A stretch of 64,000 nt of DNA from Pseudomonas sp. ICMP22404 (GCF_006227205.1 NZ_VCNG01000004.1:248001-312000); one strand, 5' to 3'. Positions 35,490 through 43,656 are shown, numbered from the stretch's first letter. Notes: generated by a model from the letters alone, not told the origin. Numbers and translations are program-made.

Positions 35490-35616
35490 TCGCTAAAAAC
35501 TCCCTCTAGCGGTTGCTCCGACCGAACCAAACCGAACAGTCCGCATTCAACTTTTTGGCTGCCCTCGAAACTCATCCGTCGCAAGGTTCTCGCCAAGCTT
35601 ATGCGAGGACTACATC

Positions 35617-36372
35617 GTGGCCGATCATTACCAACTCAACCTGGGGTCATTGCGCAGCAGCATCACCCTGACCCTGCATACCCACCACGCTGCTCGTATC
35701 TGGCAAGGCCGGACAGCACGCGAAGGTGTCCACTCGATCATGGGCATGGCCGGCTACATCAGCGTCACCAACCTGATCAAACAGACTTCTGCCCAAGACG
35801 ATCCCTATGCCGACTGGGCCATGGTGCAACTCGAAGAAAAACTGATGCAGGCCAAAGCTGGGATGCTGGAACTGACCCAGCAACTGGATCGAGTCAAACA
35901 GGACCTCCCGCCCCAGATCGACATGGGTGACAACCTCAACATCCACCCCGTCGCCTTGCCGTTGTACATCGGCAGTCAGTTAGGCTTCCTGGCGGTCTAC
36001 CTGCTGACCGACTACGACACCCTGGTGCGCCGCACCCTGTTGGCCCATCACACCGCCCTGATCGGCCGCGTCGACATGGAGGCCTGGATTGATGACGGCG
36101 CCCATCTGCTGCGCAGTCTGTTCGGCCTGGCACAGCGCTATCGGCATGCCGGCGTTACACGCGATGACATGGCGGCGAACAACGCCCGGGCCCTGGCAGC
36201 CATCGACAAATTTGGTTTACCCCCCATGGATATCCTTGAGGGCCATCGTCGCTCCCAGTTCGCGCCACCAATCATTCGTCGTGGTGCTGGGCCAACGGAT
36301 GACGCTGAGACTCTGCCAGAGGAGCCGAGTGAACCATCTGCGGCTGTGGATGTGCCGGAGGACGAAGCATGA
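35617..36372 (+). CDS. ICE protein, PFL_4669 family (TIGR03761)
   Basis: A 251-residue protein of the PFL_4669 family, standard between the replication gene and ssb in this ICE class. It opens MADHYQLNLGSLRSSITLTL, has the characteristic WQGRTAREGVHSIMGM segment and PLYIGSQLGFLAVYLLTDYD in the centre. The last 30 residues are acidic. GTG is used as start, with GAGGA upstream. Function is not known. Confidence 0.88.
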   Translation: MADHYQLNLGSLRSSITLTLHTHHAARIWQGRTAREGVHSIMGMAGYISVTNLIKQTSAQDDPYADWAMVQLEEKLMQAKAGMLELTQQLDRVKQDLPPQIDMGDNLNIHPVALPLYIGSQLGFLAVYLLTDYDTLVRRTLLAHHTALIGRVDMEAWIDDGAHLLRSLFGLAQRYRHAGVTRDDMAANNARALAAIDKFGLPPMDILEGHRRSQFAPPIIRRGAGPTDDAETLPEEPSEPSAAVDVPEDEA

Positions 36373-36887
36373 ATTCCGTAAAACCGGCTCAACCGTTATC
36401 CCTCGCAGCGTTGACACCGGATGCCTATCGGCAGCTCGAACACGCCGCCTCACTAAAAGGCCTTTTAAAGCCCTTTAAGGGTAAGGGGGAGTTGGAGCAC
36501 TTGGCGCAGGTCGCGAGGGAAATCGAGGCGCAGTTATGTCGCTTGATGGAGACAGTAGTGCAGAAGGCAGGACAATCGCCTTACTCACTGCTGGATATTC
36601 GCCTGGTGCTGCAGAACACCAGCGCCGGCAGTACCTTCCTGCGCTGGCGCACGCGCGATTTCTCTCGCATGGGGGTTGCGGTCTGGGAACGGCAACTCTG
36701 CAACAAGGCCCTGCCGCAGGTCGTGCGTGAGGGGCTGCACCGATTCGAATGCGACCGCATTGCACTGAACCTGCAGATGAGCGTGGTGCATTCGCTATTT
36801 CGCCAGGCCACCACCTGTGCGATCAAAATGGCCAGTGCCGAACTGCTACTGCGCCAGTTCACAACAGCAGTGGAGATATCACGATGA
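36369..36887 (+). CDS. DUF3158 ICE protein
   Basis: A 172-residue DUF3158 protein, seen between the PFL_4669 gene and ssb in related elements. Basic and mostly helical, with LRWRTRDFSRMGVAVWERQL as a conserved core. ATG overlaps the upstream stop (ATGA) and the gene's own stop overlaps ssb, so this is one tightly coupled unit. Function unknown. Confidence 0.85.
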   Translation: MNSVKPAQPLSLAALTPDAYRQLEHAASLKGLLKPFKGKGELEHLAQVAREIEAQLCRLMETVVQKAGQSPYSLLDIRLVLQNTSAGSTFLRWRTRDFSRMGVAVWERQLCNKALPQVVREGLHRFECDRIALNLQMSVVHSLFRQATTCAIKMASAELLLRQFTTAVEISR

Positions 36888-37354
36888 GTACTTTTTTCGT
36901 CGGTGAAGGCAACATCGGCAGTGCGCCAGAGTTCCAGGAGTTTGCCTCAGGAAATGACGAGCCACGGCGTTTGCTACGGCTGAACGTGTACTTCGACAAT
37001 CCCGTGCCGCGTGAGGGCAGCTATGAAGATCGAGGCGGCTATTGGGCACCGGTTGAGCTCTGGCACCGCGAAGCCGAACACTGGGGCACGCTGTACCAGA
37101 AAGGCATGCGCGTGCTGGTCGAGGGCCGCACGGTGCGTGATGAGTGGGAGGACAGCGAAGACAATACGCGGGTGACCTTCAAGATCGAAGCCCGTCGAGT
37201 CGGCATCCTGCCTCACCGTGTGCAAAGCGTGGTCATGCGGGAACGCTCCAGCGAACAGACCGCACCTGGGAAACACCTCGGGCCAAGTACCGAGCAGGTC
37301 AGTTCACCAGCGTCGAAATCCAAGAAGCGCCGAGGGCAGCAACCTACTGGCTGA
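36884..37354 (+). CDS. ssb: Single-stranded DNA-binding protein of the ICE
   Basis: A 156-residue OB-fold protein. Strands read STFFVGEGNIGSAPEFQEF, RLLRLNVYFDN, WAPVELWHREAE and VLVEGRTVRDEWED. The tail is basic (SKKRRGQQPTG) and lacks the acidic DDIPF tip of chromosomal SSB, so it would not use the usual SSB partner contacts. It lies in the ssb-topB order typical of these elements and is thought to protect transferred single strands. Confidence 0.88.
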   Translation: MSTFFVGEGNIGSAPEFQEFASGNDEPRRLLRLNVYFDNPVPREGSYEDRGGYWAPVELWHREAEHWGTLYQKGMRVLVEGRTVRDEWEDSEDNTRVTFKIEARRVGILPHRVQSVVMRERSSEQTAPGKHLGPSTEQVSSPASKSKKRRGQQPTG

Positions 37355-37550
37355 TGGGTATTAGGCATAAAAATTGCGCCTTTGCGTGAAGTTGTTGAGT
37401 CGCTCTTACTCTCTGCTCGTGAGTATGCACTCTGTCGTCCAGGCTACGACGGGTAGCAACCTCGTCCCATCCCAAGCGCTCCTCACTGACTAATATGAGG
37501 ATCCTGTGATTCAGGTTTCTCATATCCTGCCACGGCTGTTTCCAACAACT

Positions 37551-37575
37551 CTGCTCCGGACCCAATCCGGAGCAG
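37551..37575. promoter_or_regulatory. Hairpin sequestering the topB ribosome binding site
   Basis: CTGCTCCGGA and TCCGGAGCAG form a perfect 10-bp stem around the loop CCCAA. The 3' arm contains GGAG (37,569-37,572), the only good ribosome binding site for topB, seven bases before its ATG. When folded, topB translation would be blocked. No T-run follows, so it is not a standard terminator. Confidence 0.65.
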
Positions 37576-37579
37576 TCTT

Positions 37580-39547
37580 ATGCGCTTATTCCTCTGCGAG
37601 AAACCTTCCCAGGGCCGTGACATTGCCAAAATACTCGGAGCCACTCGGCGCAGCGATGGTTGCCTGCTCGGCGCCGAGACAACCGTCACCTGGTGTATCG
37701 GCCACCTACTCGAGGCAGCCCCGCCCGAAGCCTATGGCGAGCAATACAAGCGCTGGTCGCTGGACCATCTGCCGATCATTCCCTCGCAGTGGCAAGTCGA
37801 GGTCAAACCCAAAACGGCAGCACAATTCAAGATCATAAAACGCCTGCTGAATGAAGCCGCCAGCGTGGTCATCGCGACCGACGCAGACCGTGAAGGCGAG
37901 ATGATTGCCCGCGAGTTACTGGAGCTCTGCAAGTATCGCGGCCCGATTCAGCGCCTCTGGTTATCCGCACTTAATGAGGCGTCCATTCGCAAAGCGCTGT
38001 CCTCGCTGAAGTCCGGTCAGGAGACCTTCCCGCTCTACCACTCCGCCCTCGCCCGCAGCCGCGCCGATTGGCTCATCGGCATGAACCTCAGCCGTTTGTT
38101 TACCCTCCTCGGTCGGCGGGCGGGCTACGACGGTGTGCTATCGGTTGGACGCGTCCAGACACCCACGTTACGTCTGGTGGTCGATCGGGATCGCGCGATT
38201 GCCAGCTTCGTCCCGGTGCCCTATTGGGACGTGGAGGTACAGCTTTCGTCTATGGGTCAGCTATTCATCGCGTCATGGTTGCCGCCGAGCTCGGGACGAG
38301 ATGAGGCTGGGCGTTGCTTGCAACAGGCACTTGCCAGTCAGGCGCTCCAAGCGATCACGGGCGGCAGAGCTGCCACGGTAACCTCGCTGCAGACAGAGCG
38401 TTTTCGCGAAGCAGCGCCCCTGCCCTTCGACCTGAGTACGCTGCAAGAAGTCTGCTCGCGCAAGCTGGGGCTCGGCGTTCAGGAAGTCCTGAATATTGCC
38501 CAAGCCCTGTACGAAACGCACAAAGCCACCACCTATCCCCGAAGTGATTGCCGCTATTTGCCGGAGAATATGTCCGACGAGGTACCTGCAGTTCTCGATG
38601 CCCTGCTCAAAACGGATCCCGCGCTGCAACCTGAATTCGGAAAACTCGATCGTTCATTACGCTCACGGGCGTGGAACGATGCCAAGGTCACCGCGCATCA
38701 CGGCATCATCCCCACCACGGAACCGGCGAACCTTGCGCGGATGTCCGAACCAGAGCGCAATGTCTACGAACTGATCCGTAGCCATTACCTCGCACAATTT
38801 CTCCCCCATCATGAGTTTGATCGAACCCAGGTCGAACTGGAGTGCGGTGGACAGCGGTTGACGGCCGTTGGCAAACAGATCCTGGTCCAAGGCTGGAAAG
38901 GCCTGCTCTACGATGCCTCGGAGGACGATGAGCCCAGTCAAAAGACCCAGGTATTGCCCGCCTTACAACAGGGCGCGCAGTGCACCGTGAGCGATGTCGA
39001 GCTCAAGGCCGTGCGCACCACAGCTCCCAAACCACTCACCGAGGGTGATCTGATCAAGGCAATGAAAAACGTGGCCAAGCTGGTCAATGATCCACGCCTG
39101 AGACAGAAACTTCGCGACACCACCGGCATCGGTACCGAAGCCACCCGGGCCAGCATCATCAAAGGTTTGATCGACCGTGGTTATTTGCTGAAGAAAAAAC
39201 GTGCCTTAATGGCCTCAGCCGCTGCCCATACCCTGATCGAGGCTGTACCTGCTGCAGTCGCGGATCCGGGTATGACCGCGATTTGGGAACAAGCCCTGGA
39301 CGAAATCGAAGCGGGACGCCTGACCCTCGACGCGTTCGTCGCCAAGCAGGCGGGTTGGATCGCGCAGTTGGTCGAGCACTGCGGGGCGCTCACATTGGCG
39401 GTACCTGTCGAAGCCGGCCCGGATTGCCCGATTTGCAACAACACAATGCATAGGCGTAAGGGGAAGTCAGGGCCGTTCTGGTCATGCTCCCGATACCCAG
39501 ATTGCAAGGGCATTGTGCCGATCAGAAACAAAGCTCAGCGCTCCTGA
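37580..39547 (+). CDS. topB: DNA topoisomerase III
   Basis: A 655-residue type IA topoisomerase. The Toprim domain is at the N-terminus (MRLFLCEKPSQGRDIAKIL, and acidic ATDADREGEM). The catalytic tyrosine is Y319 in TTYPRSDCRY. A C-terminal zinc-ribbon begins CPICNNTM (C616, C619) and ends WSCSRYPDCKG. Length fits TopB of mobile elements. It decatenates or unwinds ICE DNA during transfer or replication. Its start lies right after a hairpin that contains the ribosome binding site. Confidence 0.95.
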   Translation: MRLFLCEKPSQGRDIAKILGATRRSDGCLLGAETTVTWCIGHLLEAAPPEAYGEQYKRWSLDHLPIIPSQWQVEVKPKTAAQFKIIKRLLNEAASVVIATDADREGEMIARELLELCKYRGPIQRLWLSALNEASIRKALSSLKSGQETFPLYHSALARSRADWLIGMNLSRLFTLLGRRAGYDGVLSVGRVQTPTLRLVVDRDRAIASFVPVPYWDVEVQLSSMGQLFIASWLPPSSGRDEAGRCLQQALASQALQAITGGRAATVTSLQTERFREAAPLPFDLSTLQEVCSRKLGLGVQEVLNIAQALYETHKATTYPRSDCRYLPENMSDEVPAVLDALLKTDPALQPEFGKLDRSLRSRAWNDAKVTAHHGIIPTTEPANLARMSEPERNVYELIRSHYLAQFLPHHEFDRTQVELECGGQRLTAVGKQILVQGWKGLLYDASEDDEPSQKTQVLPALQQGAQCTVSDVELKAVRTTAPKPLTEGDLIKAMKNVAKLVNDPRLRQKLRDTTGIGTEATRASIIKGLIDRGYLLKKKRALMASAAAHTLIEAVPAAVADPGMTAIWEQALDEIEAGRLTLDAFVAKQAGWIAQLVEHCGALTLAVPVEAGPDCPICNNTMHRRKGKSGPFWSCSRYPDCKGIVPIRNKAQRS

Positions 39548-39589
39548 TACGCTATAGATCAGTCACTCGAGCCTTGGACCGATGCACTG

Positions 39590-39847
39590 TCAGTGCATCA
39601 TCAATGGCGGCTGCTCCATCTCTAACTCGCTCAAGGGCTGTCCAATTTCGCGGGCCAAGGCGATACCTGCCGAAATCCATATCTGCCCCAGTTCGTTGAA
39701 TGCTTGCATGTGGGCAGGACTCTCATTGAGCCAGTGGACAAGACTGTCGAAGTGTTCGGGGTTACCAGGGGACTCATGGATCTCGATAAACAGCTCCAGC
39801 GCTCGATCCCAGATTAGGTCCATGACGTCATCGCTCTCACCTTCCAT
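39590..39847 (-). CDS. FecR/PupR N-terminal-like small protein
   Basis: An 85-residue protein resembling the N-terminal DUF4880 helix bundle of FecR anti-sigma proteins: DRALELFIEIHESPGNPEHF, then LVHWLNESPAHMQAFNELGQ. The W-x-x-E-S-P-A-H and A-F-N-E-L elements are the family core. The transmembrane segment and periplasmic sensor domain of FecR are absent. FecR N-domains bind ECF sigma factors, so a soluble, stand-alone version could be a sigma-factor ligand. It is convergent with topB and divergent from an XRE gene. ATG 39,847 chosen over an upstream TTG. Confidence 0.75.
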   Translation of the reverse strand: MEGESDDVMDLIWDRALELFIEIHESPGNPEHFDSLVHWLNESPAHMQAFNELGQIWISAGIALAREIGQPLSELEMEQPPLMMH

Positions 39848-39848
39848 G

Positions 39849-39859
39849 CTCAACCATTC
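39849..39859 (+). repeat. CTCAACCATTC repeat, copy 1
   Basis: An 11-base sequence found again at 40,021-40,031; the two copies bracket the divergent FecR-like/XRE promoter. A shorter CTCAACC is also near 39,985. At the second copy the sequence continues into a hairpin (TCAACC / GGTTGA). Candidate operators for the XRE protein. Confidence 0.5.
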
Positions 39860-40020
39860 CTCAACTTGGCCCTATCAGACCCTTCATTCACGCTGGCACC
39901 TCGGTCTCTAAGCCCCGGAGGAATAGAAACCACGTCGCGGTATACGGTTATTTAAGTCAAAATAACAACCTAATAAGTCGATACTCAACCGTTAAGGATG
40001 TTCATGTCAATGGGTCTTTG

Positions 40021-40031
40021 CTCAACCATTC
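40021..40031 (+). repeat. CTCAACCATTC repeat, copy 2
   Basis: Exact copy of 39,849-39,859. TCAACC (40,022-40,027) and GGTTGA (40,033-40,038) form a short dyad, just before the XRE ribosome binding site (GGAG at 40,042). Confidence 0.5.
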
Positions 40032-40055
40032 GGGTTGAACTGGAGAACTCATCAC

Positions 40056-40397
40056 TTGGCACATAAACATCCCACCCAGACCCAAATCGGGCGCATGATC
40101 GCTAAGCACCGAACCGAGCGTAATCTGACCCAGGAAGAGGTCGCTGAACGCATGGGGATCGGTAGCGAGGCCATATCGCGACTGGAACGAGGTTTGGTGG
40201 AGCTTTCCGTCGCCAAGCTGATGCAGCTGGCGGACATTTTCGACTGCCGGATGGATGAACTGCTGACGAAGTCGAGCAGTCGTCCCAACGACCAGAGTCA
40301 GATGATCACGAGTCTGCTGAGCGGACTGAAAGAAAGTGACCGCGCCTTTATTCTGGCAACCGTCGAACAATTGGCCGCTCATCTCGGCAGCAAATAG
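40056..40397 (+). CDS. XRE-family regulator
   Basis: A 113-residue repressor-like protein. The HTH spans about residues 8-65: QIGRMIAKHRTERNLTQEEV, then GIGSEAISRLERGLVELSV. The C-terminal 45 residues are helical and may dimerise. The TTG at 40,056 is used because GGAG lies 10 bases before it; the alternative TTG at 40,035 would overlap that site. It is divergent from the FecR-like gene and upstream of the structured region, and probably regulates both. Confidence 0.85.
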   Translation: MAHKHPTQTQIGRMIAKHRTERNLTQEEVAERMGIGSEAISRLERGLVELSVAKLMQLADIFDCRMDELLTKSSSRPNDQSQMITSLLSGLKESDRAFILATVEQLAAHLGSK

Positions 40398-40560
40398 GCG
40401 TTCGCCTCTGGCTTGACGCTGTTACGCCCCTCTGCTGTAGTACCTCCGATGCATCGCCCATGGCGACCCAAGACCGATTAGCTCCGGGTAGCTCGGTCGG
40501 ACTCGTAGAGTTCGGAGCCTTCTCCTCATTGGAATAACGTTCCCACATTGTGCTCGATCT

Positions 40561-40625
40561 GATCGTCGTGGCGGATGACCGCTGTTGCCTCCACCAGGCA
40601 ATAGCGGTCATCCGCTTCGGCGATC
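40561..40625. ncRNA. Large composite hairpin
   Basis: An inner 20-bp stem runs from 40,571 to 40,590 and 40,596 to 40,615, complete except for one G-U pair, with loop CCACC. After a 2-base internal loop an outer 8-bp stem (GATCGTCG / CGGCGATC, one G-U pair) extends it to 65 bases. This is too regular for chance and is not followed by a T-run. It resembles a structured RNA or a cruciform site more than a terminator. Confidence 0.7.
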
Positions 40626-41141
40626 GTATTCAACTCCGGAGCCCGCCGGAGAAACACTGGGTACCCTTTGTGCGCGGATGCGTGCCAGCAGGTTCCGACC
40701 CAGGCCACGACAAGGGTCGGTTGGCGAGTAGTTACGCAGTGAAACAAGCTTTGCGAGGAGCTTTTCGACTGCATAAAACCGTCAAAGGTGGCTTTTCTTT
40801 TCCTCGCCTGGCTTCCTGCCAGGCCGACTCTTCATTTATTTCATTCCAGTGATTGCCACTGTGTTCCGAGTGTAAAAAATCGGGTTGCAGCGTCTTGACG
40901 CTCCCCTTTGACAGGCTTATAGAAAGGGTGTGGTTCGCTGTCGTTGACAGCACAGCCCAGGTAGCCGGAACCTTCAAGGCTACGCCACGCTCGTGGTGGT
41001 TTACCCAAGTGCGATCAGCGTTCGGAAGCTCGCACGGTTACCGCTTCAGCGGTGATGAATGCCCACTCCCCCGGGCCTGCGGACCTCTACCGCAGGTGCT
41101 CTTCTGCTGTACCGCTACTCACCTAGACGCATCGTCCTGTT

Positions 41142-41163
41142 CGTCATCGGTTTGCCGATGACG
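41142..41163. other. Perfect 9-bp hairpin
   Basis: CGTCATCGG-TTTG-CCGATGACG. A compact perfect stem with a four-base loop in the leader of DUF3577. Confidence 0.65.
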
Positions 41164-41194
41164 GGTAGTTCATTGCTGATCTTTACCTTACCCA

Positions 41195-41224
41195 CCCTGA
41201 CGGGGGCTCACTTCCCCGTCGGGG
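41195..41224. other. 11-bp hairpin in front of DUF3577
   Basis: CCCTGACGGGG pairs with CCCCGTCGGGG (one G-U pair), loop GCTCACTT. It ends 40 bases before the DUF3577 start; the ribosome binding site (AGGAG) remains outside the stem. A T-rich patch comes only after 14 bases, so termination is doubtful. Confidence 0.6.
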
Positions 41225-41264
41225 CTTGTGCGTCGCCGTTTTCCCTTGAAACAGGAGAACCACC

Positions 41265-41822
41265 ATGGCCCACGCCAACCAATCCCAAGAAGTGACCACT
41301 TACTTCAATCTACACACTGTCGGTATCGGCTATCTCAACCGTGTGCGTGAAGTACCAGTCCGCCGCGGCCAGCCGTTCATGGCCTGCGATATCGCAGCCC
41401 TGCACGGAGCCAGCGATGCGGTGGAATACACCCGTTTCGATTGCAAGGTCGCTGGAGGCGAAGCTGAACGTTTGATTCGTCTCTACATGGACGCCGTCAA
41501 AGCCGAGAAAAAGGTGTTGTTGTCGTTTCGTATCGGCGACCTGTGGATCGATCCGTTTCTCTATGAGAAAGGTGATAAACAAGGCCAACCGGGCGCCAGC
41601 CTGAAAGGTCGTTTGTTGTTCATTGACTGGATCAAGGTCAACGGCACGTTCGAGTACAAAGCGCCCGCCAGGCAGGAAGCAACAGCACCTGCTGAGCAAG
41701 CGCCTACTAATGAGGCATCCACAACGTCGGCTGATACCGAAGTTGAGGAGCCCGAACCAGAAGATCAACCCTCTCCCCGCACGGCTCACCGTGACTCTAC
41801 ACGCACTGCTCAGTCTGCCTGA
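41265..41822 (+). CDS. DUF3577 / STY4534-family ICE protein
   Basis: A 185-residue DUF3577 protein, a regular ICE gene. The conserved part is residues 1-130: YFNLHTVGIGYLNRVREVPV, then FMACDIAALHGASDAVEYTR and a C-terminal LLFIDWIKVNGTFEY. The last 50 residues are Pro/Glu/Ala-rich and low complexity. The strand pattern suggests an OB-like fold and possible nucleic-acid binding; this is inferred. A terminator follows. Confidence 0.88.
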   Translation: MAHANQSQEVTTYFNLHTVGIGYLNRVREVPVRRGQPFMACDIAALHGASDAVEYTRFDCKVAGGEAERLIRLYMDAVKAEKKVLLSFRIGDLWIDPFLYEKGDKQGQPGASLKGRLLFIDWIKVNGTFEYKAPARQEATAPAEQAPTNEASTTSADTEVEEPEPEDQPSPRTAHRDSTRTAQSA

Positions 41823-41842
41823 ACGGTCCATAAGATCTCAGC

Positions 41843-41869
41843 AAGGCGCTCCTCCGAGCGCCTTTTCTT
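41843..41869 (+). terminator. Rho-independent terminator after DUF3577
   Basis: AAGGCGCTC-CTCC-GAGCGCCTT, a perfect 9-bp stem, followed by TTCTT. It lies 20 bases after the DUF3577 stop and is the clearest intrinsic terminator in the ICE. Confidence 0.8.
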
Positions 41870-41891
41870 CAATCAGCACAGGAGAACCCTC

Positions 41892-42149
41892 GTGGAATCC
41901 TTTTGGCTTTGCGACGACTGCCTGTTCGCCGCCGCGTACGAAGACTACAGCACACTCTCGCTCTACCACACAGCGGATGAAGTCGAGAAACGCATCGCCG
42001 CGATCCAACGCGGACTGATTCGGTTAATGCCCATCAGTGCCGACTTCGACCCCGAAGCCGGCTGGGGGATAAAAGCCTTTTCCTCACTGCCCTGTGATGG
42101 TTGTGGTTCACCCCAATCAGGTCAACGCCACCAATTCACTCGGTTGTAA
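41892..42149 (+). CDS. Small cysteine-containing ICE protein, unknown function
   Basis: An 85-residue protein with GTG start and AGGAG before it. Cys pairs lie at both ends: CDDC at residues 7-10 and CDGC near residue 70. Two CxxC knuckles suggest one zinc site. The centre is a helix (YHTADEVEKRIAAIQRGLIR). It opens a run of separately punctuated genes before the conjugation operon. I do not recognise the family. Confidence 0.65.
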   Translation: MESFWLCDDCLFAAAYEDYSTLSLYHTADEVEKRIAAIQRGLIRLMPISADFDPEAGWGIKAFSSLPCDGCGSPQSGQRHQFTRL

Positions 42150-42188
42150 ACGACGCGATATCCGCTAACGACCACGACTTCATACCCA

Positions 42189-42212
42189 CCAAGGGGATAC
42201 CACTCCCCTTGG
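42189..42212. other. 8-bp hairpin before radC
   Basis: CCAAGGGG-ATACCACT-CCCCTTGG, a perfect stem with an 8-base loop, 38 bases upstream of radC and outside its ribosome binding site (GGAGG). It may end transcription of the upstream gene or shape the radC leader. Confidence 0.55.
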
Positions 42213-42249
42213 GTGTGCGCCCCTGATGATCCTATTCGGAGGTACCACC

Positions 42250-42744
42250 ATGAGCACCCAACTCACCCTGATTGAAACCTCGGATGTCGAGGCTGATCGT
42301 ATCGCCCAAGAAAACCGAGTGATCGACGAAGCGCTGCGTATTCTGGATCGTCGGCTGTTCACCCGCGGCCCCGAGCTGACCTCACCTGATGCCGTGGCCT
42401 CCTTCCTAAAACTGCAACTTGCTCAACAAGAGCATGAAGTCTTCGGCGTGATCTTTCTCGACGCAAAACACCGAGTGCTGGCGTTCGAAGTCCTCTTTCA
42501 CGGCAGCATTGACGGCGTCAGCGTATACCCCCGCCAGGTGGTTATGCGCTCCATAGTCCATAACGCTGCAGGCGCCATATTGGTTCACAACCATCCCTCC
42601 GGTTGTACCGAACCGAGCCAGGCAGATCGCATCTTGACCGCCCGCCTGAAAGAGGCTTTGGCACTGATCGAAGTATGTGTACTGGACCACTTCATCGTGG
42701 GCAAAGGTCGTCCGCTGTCCATGGCCGAATACGGTTGGCTTTAA
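42250..42744 (+). CDS. radC: RadC-family JAB-domain protein
   Basis: A 164-residue RadC/JAB protein. The metalloprotease-like JAMM motif is intact: H113-x-H115-P-S-G, then P122-S and D126 ([14 protein letters not shown]). The HhH N-terminal domain of chromosomal RadC is absent, so it is the short ICE-type form. Such genes are common on mobile elements near anti-restriction genes; despite the name, no repair role is proven. GGAGG precedes ATG 42,250. Confidence 0.9.
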   Translation: MSTQLTLIETSDVEADRIAQENRVIDEALRILDRRLFTRGPELTSPDAVASFLKLQLAQQEHEVFGVIFLDAKHRVLAFEVLFHGSIDGVSVYPRQVVMRSIVHNAAGAILVHNHPSGCTEPSQADRILTARLKEALALIEVCVLDHFIVGKGRPLSMAEYGWL

Positions 42745-42751
42745 CCCTCAC

Positions 42752-42769
42752 AGGAGCCTTCGGGCGCCT
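42752..42769 (+). terminator. Probable terminator after radC
   Basis: AGGAGCC-TTCG-GGCGCCT forms a 7-pair stem with one mismatch and a stable TTCG tetraloop, followed within a few bases by a T-rich stretch (GTTTCTATTTTC). It starts 7 bases after the radC stop. Confidence 0.6.
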
Positions 42770-42798
42770 CGTTTCTATTTTCATTCTGGAGAACGCTC

Positions 42799-43545
42799 AT
42801 GAAACCCATGCACCAAACCCCATCCCTGCTGACGGGCTCAAATCCATTTGCTCGCGGCTACCATAACCTGCATGTCGAACGACTGTTGCTGATCACCTAC
42901 GAGGACGACTGCCCACCCTGCTATCGCCCTTTGCACCACTCGCAAACCCATCTTCCCGACGATAGGCTGCAATTGTTCCCCTGCGTGTTCAATGACGATT
43001 TCGCTCTGATCAGCGAAGGCCAATCCATTTCGGATGAGTTGGATGAACGCTGCCAGTCCACCGGGTTGGTTCGCCAAGTGATCTACGCGGTGATCGGCGA
43101 AATGCTCAACAAGCAGCATCACGTCGGCGACCTGTACTCCTTGGAAGAAGCCCACGCCGTGATCCATCGCTTGAACTTCGAAACGGGGCACTACAGCCGG
43201 GTCTGGGAAATCAGCACTGCACATCTTCCCGAAGAAGCGATGTTTTACCTGGAGCGGTCTGTGGGCAACTCTGCCCCCAAACTGACCGGCTTGTTGTTCG
43301 AGCTTTTCACCTTGCCGGATTGCGACGGTATCGGTTGCAAGCTGATCGGTACACCATGGACGGACGAGAACTTGCTGAACATTGATGACAAGCCTTATTC
43401 AAACCTGAGGCAAGAACAACTCGATGCCGGCACGCCGGAAGCGTTGGTCAACGTGTTGTACCTGGCGGCGTTGGCGGATGTGCGATTATTGATCTTCGAT
43501 CCCGATGCTGCAGCCTTGTCTGGGCTCGTCGTTTTTGATGAATAG
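42799..43545 (+). CDS. Hypothetical ICE protein
   Basis: A 248-residue protein I cannot assign. It is acidic, with no signal peptide or membrane segment. Notable stretches are LLITYEDDCPPCYRPLHHSQ near the start, with a CPPC motif, and a C-terminal LVNVLYLAALADVRLLIFDP. It has a good ribosome binding site (GGAG) and sits between radC and pilL, where related ICEs carry variable accessory genes. Confidence 0.7.
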   Translation: MKPMHQTPSLLTGSNPFARGYHNLHVERLLLITYEDDCPPCYRPLHHSQTHLPDDRLQLFPCVFNDDFALISEGQSISDELDERCQSTGLVRQVIYAVIGEMLNKQHHVGDLYSLEEAHAVIHRLNFETGHYSRVWEISTAHLPEEAMFYLERSVGNSAPKLTGLLFELFTLPDCDGIGCKLIGTPWTDENLLNIDDKPYSNLRQEQLDAGTPEALVNVLYLAALADVRLLIFDPDAAALSGLVVFDE

Positions 43546-43613
43546 CAACGTGAAGTGTTCTGCTTAAAAACGACCCGCTCTAAGTCGCCTTTCTCACTGA
43601 ATCACCCCCTTCC

Positions 43614-43647
43614 CTCATGTCAGGTTCTGCACTGAATCTGACATGAG
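43614..43647. promoter_or_regulatory. Hairpin sequestering the pilL ribosome binding site
   Basis: CTCATGTCAGGTTC pairs with GAATCTGACATGAG in a 14-bp RNA stem (one G-U pair), loop TGCACT. The 3' arm ends in GAG; GAGG (43,645-43,648) is the ribosome binding site of the pilL-N gene starting at 43,657. Folding would shut off the first gene of the conjugation operon. Confidence 0.68.
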
Positions 43648-43656
43648 GACCTTTCC

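Larger units (their letters stand above)
40398..41264. ncRNA. Long gene-free region with serial stem-loops
   Basis: 867 bases without a credible gene between the XRE gene and DUF3577. It holds at least five stem-loops: 40,561-40,625 (large, composite), 40,806-40,824 (GCCTGGC/GCCAGGC), 41,076-41,096 (CCTGCGG/CCGCAGG), 41,142-41,163 (CGTCATCGG/CCGATGACG) and 41,195-41,224 (11 bp). It may be a very long structured leader of DUF3577, a separate RNA, or an origin region. All ORFs in it lack ribosome binding sites and known motifs. It lies between the ssb/topB pair and radC, a neighbourhood where structured RNAs have been reported in mobile elements. Confidence 0.55.

Noticed and set aside
40550..41161. 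Two plus-strand ORFs in the structured region
   Set aside because: No ribosome binding sites, odd Cys/Ser-rich composition, and their codons run straight through perfect hairpins; better read as non-coding.
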